Shown piece by piece: positions 36,354-45,830 of a DNA stretch of 64,000 bases (position 1 is its first letter; each line of letters starts with the position of its first letter). This DNA comes from Mesorhizobium sp. AR02 (GTDB lineage Bacteria > Pseudomonadota > Alphaproteobacteria > Rhizobiales > Rhizobiaceae): the NCBI RefSeq assembly GCF_024746835.1, contig NZ_CP080531.1, forward strand, positions 2,356,001-2,420,000. Reading direction: 5' to 3'. A model generated the notes under the pieces. That model saw only the letters and a program-made list of their open reading frames with translations, ran no database searches and had not been told where the DNA came from. A program made the position numbers and the translations under genes.

Positions 36354-36959
36354 ATGTACAAAGCCATCGGATCGCGGGGATCCCGGGTCAGCCGCGTTCT
36401 CTGGATGCTCGAGGAACTCGGGCAGCCCTATGAATTCGTCGAGGTTCATCTGCGCTCGCCGGAGGCCTATGCGCTCAACCCGTCGGGCAAGGTGCCAATC
36501 CTCATCGACGGCGAGCTGACGGTGACGGATTCGGCGGCGATCTGCGTCTACCTGGCCGATAAGCACGCCGACAAGGGGATGGGCGCCGATCCGGGTGTCG
36601 CCGGCCGTGCCGAGATGGATTCCTGGATGCATTTTGCCCAGAGCGAGTTCGAGGCACCGCTGTGGAACAAGCTGCGCCACCGCTTCCTGCTGCCGAAGGG
36701 AGTGCGGGTCGATGTCGGCCCCGCGGCGGCCTACGATTTCGCCTCGGAGACCAAGGCGCTGGACCGCCGGCTTGGCGACAAAACGTTTGCGCTCGGCGAG
36801 CGGTTTTCCGCCGTCGACGTGCTGCTGGGCGACATGGGCGGCTGGGCCCGTGCCGGAAAATTTCCGATCGAGTCCGACCGCGTCAACGCCTATCTCGACC
36901 GCGTGCTTTCGCGGCCCGCCCGCGCACGGGCGCAGGCCAACGGAGGTTCCATGAAATGA
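36354..36959 (+). CDS. Glutathione S-transferase family protein in the urease operon
   Basis: A 201-residue GST. The thioredoxin-fold half has [27 protein letters not shown] and [11 protein letters not shown], the last forming part of the glutathione site; the helical C-terminal half contains [15 protein letters not shown]. Its stop overlaps the ureE start (ATGA), so the two are translationally coupled. A GST here may protect thiols or handle metals by glutathione, but its substrate is unknown. It differs from the GST at 27756. Confidence 0.88.
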   Translation: MYKAIGSRGSRVSRVLWMLEELGQPYEFVEVHLRSPEAYALNPSGKVPILIDGELTVTDSAAICVYLADKHADKGMGADPGVAGRAEMDSWMHFAQSEFEAPLWNKLRHRFLLPKGVRVDVGPAAAYDFASETKALDRRLGDKTFALGERFSAVDVLLGDMGGWARAGKFPIESDRVNAYLDRVLSRPARARAQANGGSMK

Positions 36960-37558
36960 AGCTCAACCTGAACACCGACTTCACCAAATTCCCCCGCGCC
37001 GTCTCCGTATTGCTCGCCGGCGATGCCGGGACCGAGGCACCATCCGGTCGTGCGATCCTGCCTCATGACGAGCGGCATCTGCGCCGCCGCGCCATCGAAC
37101 TTGCCGACGGGAGCAAGGTGCTGGTCGACCTGCCCGAACCGGTTGCCTTGAACGATGGCGACCGGCTGGTGCTGGAGGATGGCCGCCATATCGAGATCCT
37201 TGCCGCGCCGGAAGAGGTCTATGACATCCGCGCCCGCGACGGCGTGCATCTGACCGAACTTGCCTGGCATATCGGCAACCGTCATCTCGCCGCGGGCATC
37301 GAAGCGGATCGCATCGTCATCCTGCGCGACCATGTCATCAAGGCGATGCTTGAAGGGCTCGGCGCCACGGTGCGCGAGGTTTTCGAACCGTTCAAGCCGG
37401 TGCGCGGCGCCTATTCCGGCCATGGCGGCGGACATGGTCATGATCACAGCCATGCCGAGGCGCATGCGCATAGCCATGGTGAGGCACACTCCCACTCGCA
37501 CAGCGAATCGCATTCCCATTCGCACGGTCATGCTGGCCACCACCACGATCATGACTGA
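36956..37558 (+). CDS. ureE: Urease accessory protein UreE (nickel metallochaperone)
   Basis: A 200-residue UreE. The N-terminal peptide-binding domain and the metal domain ([14 protein letters not shown], with the conserved His in WHIGNRH) are intact. The last 47 residues hold about 19 His in GH, SH and AH pairs, a nickel-storing tail like that of Klebsiella UreE. It carries nickel to the UreDFG complex. The start at 36956 overlaps the GST stop and has GGAGG; its end overlaps ureF by 8 bases. Confidence 0.95.
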   Translation: MKLNLNTDFTKFPRAVSVLLAGDAGTEAPSGRAILPHDERHLRRRAIELADGSKVLVDLPEPVALNDGDRLVLEDGRHIEILAAPEEVYDIRARDGVHLTELAWHIGNRHLAAGIEADRIVILRDHVIKAMLEGLGATVREVFEPFKPVRGAYSGHGGGHGHDHSHAEAHAHSHGEAHSHSHSESHSHSHGHAGHHHDHD

Positions 37559-38222
37559 CCAGCCCTCGAACATCGCTGTGCTGCGGCTGATGGCGTGGCT
37601 GTCGCCGGCCTTTCCGGTCGGCGGTTTTGCCTATAGCCATGGTCTTGAGCGCGCGGTGCATGACGGGCTGGTGGCCGATGCCGGGAGCCTGGCCAACTGG
37701 CTGGAAACGCTGATCGAAATGGGCTCGGGCTGGAACGATGCCGTGCTGTTTGCCGAGAGCTGGCGCCGCGCCCGCAACGCTGGCGATCTCGACGAAGTGG
37801 CCGCCCTGGCCGAGGCGCTCGCCGGCTCACGCGAGCGCCACACCGAGACCATGCTGCAAGGTGCGGCCTTCCTGAAGGCCGCCGCCGCCTGGCCCAATCC
37901 TGTGCTGGAGCGCTTGCCGTCGGATTGCGCCTATTGCGTCGTCGTCGGCGCTGTCGCCGGCGGCAATAGCATTGCGCTGCAGGACGCGCTGTCCGCCTTC
38001 CTGCAAGCCTTCTTCTCCAATCTCGTCCAGGCGGCGATCAGGCTCAGTGTCGTCGGGCAAAGCGAGGCCACCACACTTCTGGCCGGCTTCGAGCCGTTGG
38101 CGCTCTCGACTGCCGCCCGCGCGGCCCGTTCGACATTGGACGATCTCGGCGGCTGCGCCTTCGTCTCCGACGTCATGGCGATGAAGCACGAAACCCAGTA
38201 TTCGCGGCTGTTCCGCTCATGA
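37551..38222 (+). CDS. ureF: Urease accessory protein UreF
   Basis: A 223-residue UreF with the family start [23 protein letters not shown] and motifs such as WNDAVLFAE and the C-terminal [15 protein letters not shown]. UreF links UreD and UreG to the urease apoprotein and regulates GTP use. The ATG at 37551 overlaps the end of ureE by 8 bases and matches the family start; the longer open frame upstream is a shadow of ureE. Its stop overlaps the DUF3995 gene (ATGA). Confidence 0.95.
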   Translation: MTDQPSNIAVLRLMAWLSPAFPVGGFAYSHGLERAVHDGLVADAGSLANWLETLIEMGSGWNDAVLFAESWRRARNAGDLDEVAALAEALAGSRERHTETMLQGAAFLKAAAAWPNPVLERLPSDCAYCVVVGAVAGGNSIALQDALSAFLQAFFSNLVQAAIRLSVVGQSEATTLLAGFEPLALSTAARAARSTLDDLGGCAFVSDVMAMKHETQYSRLFRS

Positions 38223-38655
38223 GCGTCCTCGCCTTTGTTCTCTCCTTGGTCCTGCTGCTGATCACCGCGCTGCATGTCTATTGGGGCATTGGCGGCATCT
38301 GGCCGGGCCGAGATGCAGCCTCTTGCGCCCGCGCCGTCGTCGGCTTTCGCGGCGTTGACGAAATGCCGACGCCGTTCGCCAGTTTCGCCGTTGCCGCCTG
38401 TCTCGGCCTGGCGACGCTCTGGCCGCTGGCGCTCATCGGCTTCTTTGCCTCGCCCTTCCCCAGGGAAGGCCTTGCCGCCACCGCGCTGCTCATCGGGCTG
38501 GTGTTCCTGGGGCGCGGCATTGCCGGCTTCACGCCGTGGTGGCGGCGGCTGGCGCCCGAGCAGCCTTTCGCCCGGCTCGATACCAGCTATTATTCGCCGC
38601 TCTGCCTGCTGATCGGGCTCGGCTTCGCCATCCTTGCCATCATGGAGTTCCCGAC

Positions 38656-38659
<4 letters not shown>
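38219..38659 (+). CDS. DUF3995-family membrane protein
   Basis: A 146-residue membrane protein with four hydrophobic segments, starting with [20 protein letters not shown]; the pattern [12 protein letters not shown] and the ending region [19 protein letters not shown] fit DUF3995. Function is unknown. The gene overlaps ureF and ureG by four bases at each end, so it is translated as part of the ureFG unit. Its tight coupling makes a supporting role possible, but no metal or substrate motif stands out. Confidence 0.8.
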
Positions 38660-39297
<638 letters not shown>

Positions 39298-39596
39298 ATA
39301 TGAAGACGCCCGGGTGCTTTGTTCGCACGGATCGTTGCCTGTCTTGGAGGTTGATACCGCGATCGCGTGTTAGGCTAATGGTCGAGCCTTCACGCGCACT
39401 TCTTGCGTTCGGCTACCTCGACGCCAAGCCGGAATGCCTGGCCATCCGCATAGGAACGGGCGTAACTTTCAGCCTCGAACGGGAAGGTCAGCGTGTAAAA
39501 GCAGGCGGCGACGACGCATCTCTTATTTACAGTCGATAAATTATTCAGCGTCTGAACAACGGAATATTCGCGTTTCTGACGTATCTCCTATCGGTA
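39298..39596. other. Intergenic region after ureG with weak promoter candidate
   Basis: About 300 bases. A 79-codon open frame (39300-39539) has neither family features nor convincing codon bias and is not called. TTGATA (39351-39356) with GCTAAT 17 bases later (39374-39379) is a possible promoter for the membrane-protein gene at 39597. No terminator hairpin after ureG was recognised. Confidence 0.4.
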
Positions 39597-40115
39597 ATGC
39601 GTGGACGAGAATGGATGGCGAACTGGTTCAGATCCGACCCCTTTATGAAGGGTGCGCTGGTGATGATAGCACTGGCGCTTTGCTGTATTTGGATGGCCAT
39701 CGCCTCGCTTGATCCTGACTGGAACGTTCATTCTTGGCCAGCGCATCTTGTGGCGCTAATGCCGCCGATGGCCCGATTTGCTTTTCACGCAGCTTTGGCC
39801 CTTTTCTGCGGGCTTGTTGGAATTGGGCTTGCCCGGATCAGGCTTAATGTCGATCAAGTCCAAATCAGAATGGACGGGATACGCGCAAAGAGCGTGCTAG
39901 GTTGGCAAGATGCACGTTGGGCTGACATTGATCACATTCTCTATCGCGCCACGACCGCGTTTCCGGCAATCGCGGTAGTTCGGAAGAACCCCACGGTCAT
40001 GGACCACCTATTGCTGAGGAGCAGGTTCGGGGTGTTACTTAGCCCAGATGCCTACGACCGCACCCTCCGGCAAGTCCCTCCCCAATATACGAAGCTCCTG
40101 CGCGCCTATCAGTGA
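39597..40115 (+). CDS. Hypothetical membrane protein with two N-terminal segments
   Basis: A 172-residue protein. Two hydrophobic segments (ALVMIALALCCIWMAIASL and FAFHAALALFCGLVGIGLA) are followed by a soluble domain of about 90 residues with alternating strands (VDQVQIRMDGIRAKSVLGW), which resembles a small PH-like or membrane-bound sensory domain. No family is recognised. The GC content at third positions is lower than for neighbours. An ATG six codons later (39615) is an alternative start. Confidence 0.6.
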   Translation: MRGREWMANWFRSDPFMKGALVMIALALCCIWMAIASLDPDWNVHSWPAHLVALMPPMARFAFHAALALFCGLVGIGLARIRLNVDQVQIRMDGIRAKSVLGWQDARWADIDHILYRATTAFPAIAVVRKNPTVMDHLLLRSRFGVLLSPDAYDRTLRQVPPQYTKLLRAYQ

Positions 40116-40241
40116 CGTGGAAAGCCGATAGGTCATTGAAGCCGTCAAATTCGGATGTGGAGACGGACAGCCTGCACCAATCGAAACCGGTTGCGGGCAG
40201 GAGTTGGTCGCGGCATTCTTGCCAAAATTGGAGATTTCGAG

Positions 40242-41009
40242 ATGAGCATTGCCCGCCTGCAGAAAGAGCCGCTGACCAATCTGCCCTTCTACGAGGAGCG
40301 CGTCGATCTCGCCTGTGCTTTTCGCTGGACGGCGCGGCTCAACATGCATGAGGCGGTGGCCAACCATTTCTCGCTGGCGGTCAACGAGGACGGCACGCAG
40401 TTCCTGATGAACCCCAACCAGGTGCATTTCTCGCGCATCAGGGCGAGCGACCTTTTGCTCATCGACGCCAACGATCCGAACACGCTATCCGGCCCCAATG
40501 CGCCGGACCCGACGGCCTGGGGCCTGCACGGCGCCATCCATCGCAATGTGCCGCATGCGCGCTGTGTCATGCATGTCCATTCGATCCATGCCACCGTGCT
40601 GGCCTCGCTCGCCGACTCGACATTGCCGCCGATCGACCAGAATTCGGCGATGTTCTTCAACCGCCATGTCGTCGACGCCCATTATGGCGGGCTGGCCTTC
40701 GAGGAAGAGGGCGAGCGCTGCTCGCAGCTTCTCGTCGATCCCAAGGTCAAGGTGATGGTGATGGGCAATCACGGCGTGCTGGTGATCGGTGACACTGTCG
40801 CCGATGCCTTCAACCGCATGTTCTATTTCGAGCGCGCAGCCGAGACCTACATCAAGGCGCTGTGGACCGGCCGCCCGCTGCGCACGCTGTCCGACGCGAT
40901 CGCCGAGAAAGCGGCAAGCGAGATGGATGATTATCCCGGCCAGGCCGAGCGTCATCTCGCCGAGTTGAAGGCGATCCTCGACGAGCAGGAACCGGTTTAC
41001 CGGAACTGA
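40242..41009 (+). CDS. Class II aldolase/adducin-family protein
   Basis: A 255-residue protein of the L-fuculose-phosphate-aldolase-like family. The metal-binding His motif CVMHVHSIHATVL (about residues 108-120) and a further His in MGNHGVLVIGD fit the family zinc site; NHFSLAV near residue 45 corresponds to the substrate loop. Members either cleave or epimerise phosphosugars or act as decarboxylases/hydratases. The ATG at 40242 is chosen by homology of the start; the upstream open frame is not coding. It lies beside a HAD phosphatase and the polyol operon, but is not in the same operon. Confidence 0.82.
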   Translation: MSIARLQKEPLTNLPFYEERVDLACAFRWTARLNMHEAVANHFSLAVNEDGTQFLMNPNQVHFSRIRASDLLLIDANDPNTLSGPNAPDPTAWGLHGAIHRNVPHARCVMHVHSIHATVLASLADSTLPPIDQNSAMFFNRHVVDAHYGGLAFEEEGERCSQLLVDPKVKVMVMGNHGVLVIGDTVADAFNRMFYFERAAETYIKALWTGRPLRTLSDAIAEKAASEMDDYPGQAERHLAELKAILDEQEPVYRN

Positions 41010-41077
41010 AGGGTTGGAACTTATTAGTTCGTCGCAATTCCGGACGGAAAACCGTTTCACACCTTTCCTGGAATTGC

Positions 41078-41710
41078 TTAAAGCCCGACTTCTCGGCGCA
41101 GTTCCTCGGCGCTGTTGATGACGATGGCGCCGGGCGGTCCTTCCATCGGCTTTTCCGGCCAGAAGATCGTCTTCATGCCCGCCGCCAGCCCCGCCATGGC
41201 GCCCGGCCAGCTGTCGTCGACCGCCACGGCGTGTGCGGGATCGACACCGGCCAGATAGGCGGCGCGCAGGAAGGGTTCGGCGTGCGGCTTGCCTTCGCGC
41301 ACGTCGTTGCGGCTGATCGTCTTCATGCCGGGATAAATGAGGCCGACCATGCGCAGATTGGCGTCGACGATCATCCGGTCCGAATTGGAGACCACCGCCT
41401 GCTGCACGCCAAGCGCTCGTAATTCATTGAAGACCTCGATTGCGCCCAGGCGCGGCTTCAAGCCCTCGACCAGCGGCAGATAGTGCTCGTATTTGCGCAT
41501 GATCCAATCGTCGAAGGGAAGGTCCAGGCCGAACTCGTCGCGCATCATTTCATAGACCGGCCAGGCGGCGACGCCGAGCACGCGCTCATGCAGGTCGGCA
41601 GGCGGCTTGAGACCGACATTGCGCATCGCCGCCACCAGGGCCGCCTCGTGCAGCGGCTCGCTGTCGACCAGCGTGCCGTCCATGTCCCAGAAAACCGCCT
41701 TCGGTGTCAT
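41078..41710 (-). CDS. HAD-superfamily sugar-phosphate-type phosphatase
   Basis: A 210-residue HAD hydrolase: motif I WDMDGTLVDSEP (catalytic Asp), motif II VVSNSD, a Lys in GKPHAEPF and motif IV AVDDSWPG. The cap between motifs I and II is helical, as in phosphoglycolate/beta-phosphoglucomutase-type members. The ATG at 41710 with AAGGAG upstream is the start; 110 codons upstream in the open frame are noncoding. It is divergent from the SorC regulator gene at 41929 and may belong to the same polyol regulon. Confidence 0.88.
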   Translation of the reverse strand: MTPKAVFWDMDGTLVDSEPLHEAALVAAMRNVGLKPPADLHERVLGVAAWPVYEMMRDEFGLDLPFDDWIMRKYEHYLPLVEGLKPRLGAIEVFNELRALGVQQAVVSNSDRMIVDANLRMVGLIYPGMKTISRNDVREGKPHAEPFLRAAYLAGVDPAHAVAVDDSWPGAMAGLAAGMKTIFWPEKPMEGPPGAIVINSAEELRREVGL

Positions 41711-41928
41711 GCAGCGCTCCTTTTGCGATCCCCTTAAAGGGTTTGCGCCGGGAGATAAACCGTCGGGATCGCAGAAGGTGGCTGCGACCGGAACCAAAGC
41801 CGCCCTGTTCTGTGCGATCAGAGATTGCCCGCAGGAAAATCCCAGTCGCGCAGATGCAAACAATTGCCCTCGAGATTGACAATTGCGCAGACCGCCGTTC
41901 CCTGCGAAACTAGGAGCGGACCGCCTTG

Positions 41929-42915
41929 ATGACCGGCGGCCCTGGGAGGCAGGACGTGAATACCCGGCAGGATGGCGGCAGCAACAGGCTGGACGACGCG
42001 GCGCGCGCCGGCTGGCTCTATTATGTTGCCGGCAACACACAGGACCAGATCGCCACCACGCTCGGCATCTCGCGGCAGACGGCGCAGCGGCTGGTGTCGC
42101 TGGCGGTATCGGAAGGCCTGATCAAGGTCCGTGTCGACCATCCGATCGCCAACTGCCTTGACCTCGCGGCCCGGCTGAGATCGCGCTTCGCGCTCGATCT
42201 GGTCGAGGTGGTGCCGAGCGATCCGAATTCATCCTCCACCACCATCGGTATCGCCGAGGCGGCGGCAGCCGAGATCGAGCGGCGGCTGCGCTCGCCGACG
42301 CCGATCGTCATGGGCATTGGCACCGGGCGCACGCTGAAAGCGGCGATCGAACAATTGCCGCCGATGGAATGCCCGCAGCACAAGGTAGTGTCCTTGACCG
42401 GCAACATTTCGCCTGATGGTTCGGCCGCCTTCTACAACGTCATCTTCACCATGGCCGACCGGGTCAAGGCGCGCTCCTTCCCGATGCCACTGCCGGTCAT
42501 CGCCTCCTCGCCGCAGGAGCGCGAGATGCTGCTCAACCAGCCGATGATCCAGCCGACGCTGGCGCTTGCGGCGGAAGCCGACGTCACCTTCATCGGCATC
42601 GGCGATCTCGGTCCGAAGGCGCCGCTCTATGAGGATGGTTTCATTTCCGAAAGCGAGTTGAAGGCGCTGCAGAAGGCAGGCGGCATCGCCGAGATCGTCG
42701 GCTGGGTGTTCGACAGGGAAGGCCGCATGATCGAAGGCATCACCAATGACCGGGTGTCGTCGGCATCGCTGCCGTCGCGAGAGAAGTCACTGGTCATTGC
42801 GCTGGCCATGGGCGAGCGCAAGCTGCCGGGAATCCTGGCGGCCGTGAATCGCCGGCTGGTCAATGGGCTCATCACCGATGAGCGGACGGCGACCGCCCTG
42901 CTGGCCAGCATCTGA
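41929..42915 (+). CDS. SorC-family sugar/polyol-responsive transcriptional regulator
   Basis: A 328-residue SorC-type regulator. The helix-turn-helix QDQIATTLGISRQTAQRLV lies near residues 39-57 and is followed by a large sugar-phosphate-binding domain (GIGTGRTLKAAIEQL, VSLTGNI, IGIGDLG and the C-terminal RRLVNGLITDERTA). The family binds phosphorylated sugars or polyols. It is upstream of the smo operon and resembles SmoC-like regulators of sorbitol operons. The start could be the TTG at 41926 or the adjacent ATG; AGGAG at 41912 fits either. Confidence 0.88.
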   Translation: MTGGPGRQDVNTRQDGGSNRLDDAARAGWLYYVAGNTQDQIATTLGISRQTAQRLVSLAVSEGLIKVRVDHPIANCLDLAARLRSRFALDLVEVVPSDPNSSSTTIGIAEAAAAEIERRLRSPTPIVMGIGTGRTLKAAIEQLPPMECPQHKVVSLTGNISPDGSAAFYNVIFTMADRVKARSFPMPLPVIASSPQEREMLLNQPMIQPTLALAAEADVTFIGIGDLGPKAPLYEDGFISESELKALQKAGGIAEIVGWVFDREGRMIEGITNDRVSSASLPSREKSLVIALAMGERKLPGILAAVNRRLVNGLITDERTATALLASI

Positions 42916-42924
42916 TCCGAAATC

Positions 42925-42948
42925 GCGGCCGCTCGCCGCTGCGGCCGC
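42925..42948 (+). terminator. Hairpin after the SorC regulator gene
   Basis: GCGGCCGC (42925-42932), eight-base loop, GCGGCCGC (42941-42948): a perfect 8-bp stem 10 bases after the stop, followed by TGCTTTG. A probable transcription end, though the T-run is poor as is common in this GC-rich genome. Confidence 0.5.
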
Positions 42949-42972
42949 TGCTTTGCGATAAAGCCCACAATT

Positions 42973-43158
42973 CTATCTGTGCCTGCCAAAGGGGTCGTTG
43001 CCATCAAGGAAACCGACGTCACGCTGCAGATGCGGCGACAGGTCCCTGATGTCGAGATGCGCCCTTTTTCTGATCGCGAACCAGCCGAATCCATCCGTAA
43101 GCCACGAAATCCAGCGGTGATCCGGAGCGGGAGTGCATTTTTGCTGCGCCATGGTCAT
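42973..43158 (-). CDS. Small DUF1127-like protein
   Basis: A 61-residue protein whose C-terminal part, DLSPHLQRDVGFLDGNDP, fits the DUF1127/YjiS pattern (usually DLPPHLRRDIGL). Members are very small, arginine-rich proteins; some of them affect phosphate, RNA or stress responses, but the role here is unknown. The ATG at 43158 lies 110 bases from the divergent LysR gene at 43269, an arrangement often seen for this family. AAGG lies 13 bases upstream. The gene is short, so it is called mainly from the family motif. Confidence 0.6.
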   Translation of the reverse strand: MTMAQQKCTPAPDHRWISWLTDGFGWFAIRKRAHLDIRDLSPHLQRDVGFLDGNDPFGRHR

Positions 43159-43268
43159 GATCGTGAACCTTCGCTATCCTGAACCCGAGAGACGGGTTGA
43201 CACTGAATGTCGGTCTTGCCGGCCAGCTTTGCCAATCGAACGTCGATAAGGACCCATAAGGAGGCCTT

Positions 43269-44174
43269 ATGCCGGATCTGAGCTCACCACAGCTTTCGCA
43301 ACTCCCGCCGCTGCAGGCGATCCGGGTGTTCGAAGCGGTGGCGCGGCATCTTTCCTTCACCAAGGCCGCCGTGGAACTCGGCATGACACAGGCTGCCGTC
43401 AGCTATCAGATCAAGGTGCTGGAAGAGCGCGTCGGTTCACCCCTGTTCCTGCGCCGGCCGCGGCAGATCGAGCTGACCGAAGCCGGCCAACGGCTGGCGC
43501 CGGCTGTCAGCGAGGCCTTTGCCATTCTTGGCCAGGCCTATGCCGCGGCGCGCGGCGGCGCGGACGGGCTGTTGTGCGTCACCACGGTGCTGACCTTTGC
43601 CTCGAACTGGCTGGCGCATCATCTGGGCTCGTTCCAAATGGCTCATCCCGCGCTTGCCGTTCGGCTCGAAACGTCGAGCCGGCTGACGGATTTCGCCCGC
43701 GAGGATATCGATCTCGCCATCCGCTCTGGCGGCGGCAAATGGCCGGGGCTGGAAGCCCACAAGCTGCTCGATGCCGATTTCACGCCGATGCTGAGCCCGA
43801 AGCTCGCGGCGAGCATCGGCGGCGTCAAGGAGCCGGCCGACCTGTTGCGGCTGCCGATCCTCGATCCGGGCGACGTCTGGTGGACGCAATGGTTCGAGAC
43901 GGCAGGCGTGCATGCGCACGACCTCGCCACGCGGCCCGGCAGCAGCATGGGCGCGCAGGCCTACGAGGCCAATGCGGCTATATCAGGCCACGGCGTGGCG
44001 ATCCTGACCAGGGCGCTGTTCAAGGCCGAACTCGCCGAAGGTCGCCTGATCCAACCCTTCGACCTTGTCGGCGACGATGGCCATGCCTATTGGTTGGTCT
44101 ATCCCGAGGCGCGCCGCAACGTGCCGAAGATCCGCGCTTTCCGCGACTGGCTGCTGGCCGAGATCGCCTGCTGA
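43269..44174 (+). CDS. LysR-family transcriptional regulator (GcvA-like)
   Basis: A 301-residue LysR regulator. The N-terminal helix-turn-helix FTKAAVELGMTQAAVSYQIK (about residues 31-50) and the following LEERVGSPLFLR are typical of the GcvA branch; the C-terminal effector domain follows. The start has AAGGAGG four bases before the ATG. It is divergent from the DUF1127-like gene and precedes the smo operon by 222 bases, but the SorC regulator is the more likely controller of smo. Its own target is probably the DUF1127-like gene. Confidence 0.9.
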   Translation: MPDLSSPQLSQLPPLQAIRVFEAVARHLSFTKAAVELGMTQAAVSYQIKVLEERVGSPLFLRRPRQIELTEAGQRLAPAVSEAFAILGQAYAAARGGADGLLCVTTVLTFASNWLAHHLGSFQMAHPALAVRLETSSRLTDFAREDIDLAIRSGGGKWPGLEAHKLLDADFTPMLSPKLAASIGGVKEPADLLRLPILDPGDVWWTQWFETAGVHAHDLATRPGSSMGAQAYEANAAISGHGVAILTRALFKAELAEGRLIQPFDLVGDDGHAYWLVYPEARRNVPKIRAFRDWLLAEIAC

Positions 44175-44320
44175 CAGGCGCAGCGCACCCGCTTCAGGCC
44201 TCCACGCCTTCCTGTCCCGTCGTCTGATATCCGGCACGGGCGCGGCTTGCCGCCCCAGATTTCCATGCGTCTGTCGTGCGCCGCGAAGGCCGAGTGCTGC
44301 GCTGCAGCATCGAATCCGGC

Positions 44321-44355
44321 TTGACATAATTCACATCAAGTGAGTAATTGCTCAA
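44321..44355 (+). promoter_or_regulatory. Candidate promoter/operator of the smo operon
   Basis: TTGACA (44321-44326) with GTAATT 17 bases later is a possible promoter. The same block forms an imperfect palindrome: TTGACATAATTCAC on the left and GTGAGTAATTGCTCAA on the right share TTGA, AATT and CAC in inverted order around ATCAA. The size suits a SorC- or LysR-type site. It lies about 40 bases before the binding-protein start. Inference only. Confidence 0.45.
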
Positions 44356-44396
44356 AGCCAAGGCAAATGCTCATCTTGGTTCATGGGAGGAATTTG

Positions 44397-45707
44397 ATGA
44401 AACTGCGCACGCTCACCCTGGGCTTGTTGTCGGCCAGCGCTCTCGCTTTTGCCGCACATGCCGAATCCATCACAATCGCCACCGTCAACAATGCAGATAT
44501 GGTCCGCATGCAGACGCTGACGGACGACTTCACCAAGGCGAACCCCGACATCACGCTCAACTGGGTCACGCTCGAAGAGAACGTGCTGCGCGAGCGTGTC
44601 ACCACCGACATCGCCACCAAGGGCGGCCAGTATGACGTGATGACCATCGGCACCTATGAAGTTCCGATCTGGGCCAAGCAGAGCTGGCTGCTGCCGCTCG
44701 ACAAGCTCGGCGACGACTACGACGCCAAGGACATTCTGCCGGCCATTGCCGGCGGTCTTTCGGTCGACGGCAAGCTCTATGCCGCGCCCTTCTACGGCGA
44801 GAGCTCGTTCGTCATGTACCGCAAGGATTTGATGGACAAGGCCGGGCTGAAGATGCCCGACGCGCCGACCTGGGACTTCATCAAGCAGGCTGCCGACAAG
44901 ATGACCGACCGCGCCAATGGCGTGAACGGCGTGTGCCTGCGCGGCAAGGCCGGCTGGGGCGAGAACATGGCCTTCCTCACCGCCATGTCGAACTCCTTCG
45001 GCGCACGCTGGTTCGATGAGAACTGGAAGCCGCAGTTCGATCAGCCTGAATGGAAGAAGACGCTGCAATTCTATGTCGACCTGATGAAGGCCGACGGCCC
45101 CGAGGGCGCGTCCTCCAACGGCTTCAACGAAAACCTGGCGCTGTTCCAGCAGGGCAAGTGCGGCATGTGGATCGATGCCACGGTCGCCGCATCCATGGTC
45201 TCCGACCCGAAGAGCTCGAAGGTCGCCGACAAGGTTGCCTATGCGCTGGCGCCTGACAACGGTCTCGGCAAGCGCGGCAACTGGCTGTGGGCATGGTCGC
45301 TGGCCGTTCCGGCCGGTACGCAGAAGACCGACGCGGCCGAGAAGTTTGTCTCCTGGGCAACCAGCAAGCATTACTCCGAGCTCGTCGCATCCAAGCTAGG
45401 CTGGGCCAGCGCCCCTCCCGGCACGCGCACCTCGCTCTACGCCAATGCCGAGTACCAGAAGGCGGCTCCGTTCGCCAAGATGACGCTGGACTCCATCAAC
45501 GCCGCCGACCCGACACATCCGACCGTCAAGCCGGTGCCCTATGTCGGCGTGCAGTTCGTCGCCATCCCTGAGTTCCAGGGCCTTGGTACCACCGTCGGCC
45601 AGCTCTTCTCGGCGGCTCTTGCCGGCCAGTCGAGCGTCGACGATGCACTGAAGCAGGCCCAGGACGCTGCCACCGCGGCAATGACCGAAGGCGGGTATAT
45701 CAAGTAA
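44397..45707 (+). CDS. smoE: Sorbitol/mannitol ABC transporter binding protein SmoE
   Basis: A 436-residue extracellular solute-binding protein (family 1). The signal peptide ends near AHA-ES; the mature part has YDVMTIGTYEVPIWAK, APFYGESSFVMYRKDL and GKCGMWIDATVAASM, which closely resemble SmoE of the sorbitol/mannitol transporter. It captures polyols in the periplasm for the SmoFGK membrane complex. The ATG at 44397 has a strong GGGAGGAA site; 19 upstream codons are not used. Two hairpins follow the gene, consistent with higher expression than the permeases. Confidence 0.93.
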   Translation: MKLRTLTLGLLSASALAFAAHAESITIATVNNADMVRMQTLTDDFTKANPDITLNWVTLEENVLRERVTTDIATKGGQYDVMTIGTYEVPIWAKQSWLLPLDKLGDDYDAKDILPAIAGGLSVDGKLYAAPFYGESSFVMYRKDLMDKAGLKMPDAPTWDFIKQAADKMTDRANGVNGVCLRGKAGWGENMAFLTAMSNSFGARWFDENWKPQFDQPEWKKTLQFYVDLMKADGPEGASSNGFNENLALFQQGKCGMWIDATVAASMVSDPKSSKVADKVAYALAPDNGLGKRGNWLWAWSLAVPAGTQKTDAAEKFVSWATSKHYSELVASKLGWASAPPGTRTSLYANAEYQKAAPFAKMTLDSINAADPTHPTVKPVPYVGVQFVAIPEFQGLGTTVGQLFSAALAGQSSVDDALKQAQDAATAAMTEGGYIK

Positions 45708-45726
45708 GGCTCCTCCCGGTGCCGAA

Positions 45727-45782
45727 TGCCGGTCGCCTCCTTGACCGGCAACGGCCGCCCGATCTCCCAGTTCGGGCGGCCG
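45727..45782 (+). promoter_or_regulatory. Two consecutive hairpins after smoE
   Basis: TGCCGGTC/GACCGGCA (45727-45734 with 45743-45750) and then CGGCCGCCCGA/TCGGGCGGCCG (45752-45762 with 45772-45782) are perfect stems of 8 and 11 bp in the smoE-smoF gap, followed by CCTTTACT. They probably stabilise smoE mRNA and partly end transcription, a pattern seen after each binding-protein gene of this window. Confidence 0.6.
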
Positions 45783-45830
45783 CCTTTACTGCCTCTGAAA
45801 ATTCAGTCTGACCATTGAAGGGTGACCGTC

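Noticed and set aside
37420..37556. Short repeated CAT/CAC-rich units that could suggest a repeat array
   Set aside because: They encode the His-rich nickel-binding tail of UreE, so the repetition is protein-driven.
39300..39539. A possible small gene after ureG
   Set aside because: No family, no ribosome binding site and weak codon bias; a promoter-like pair lies inside it.
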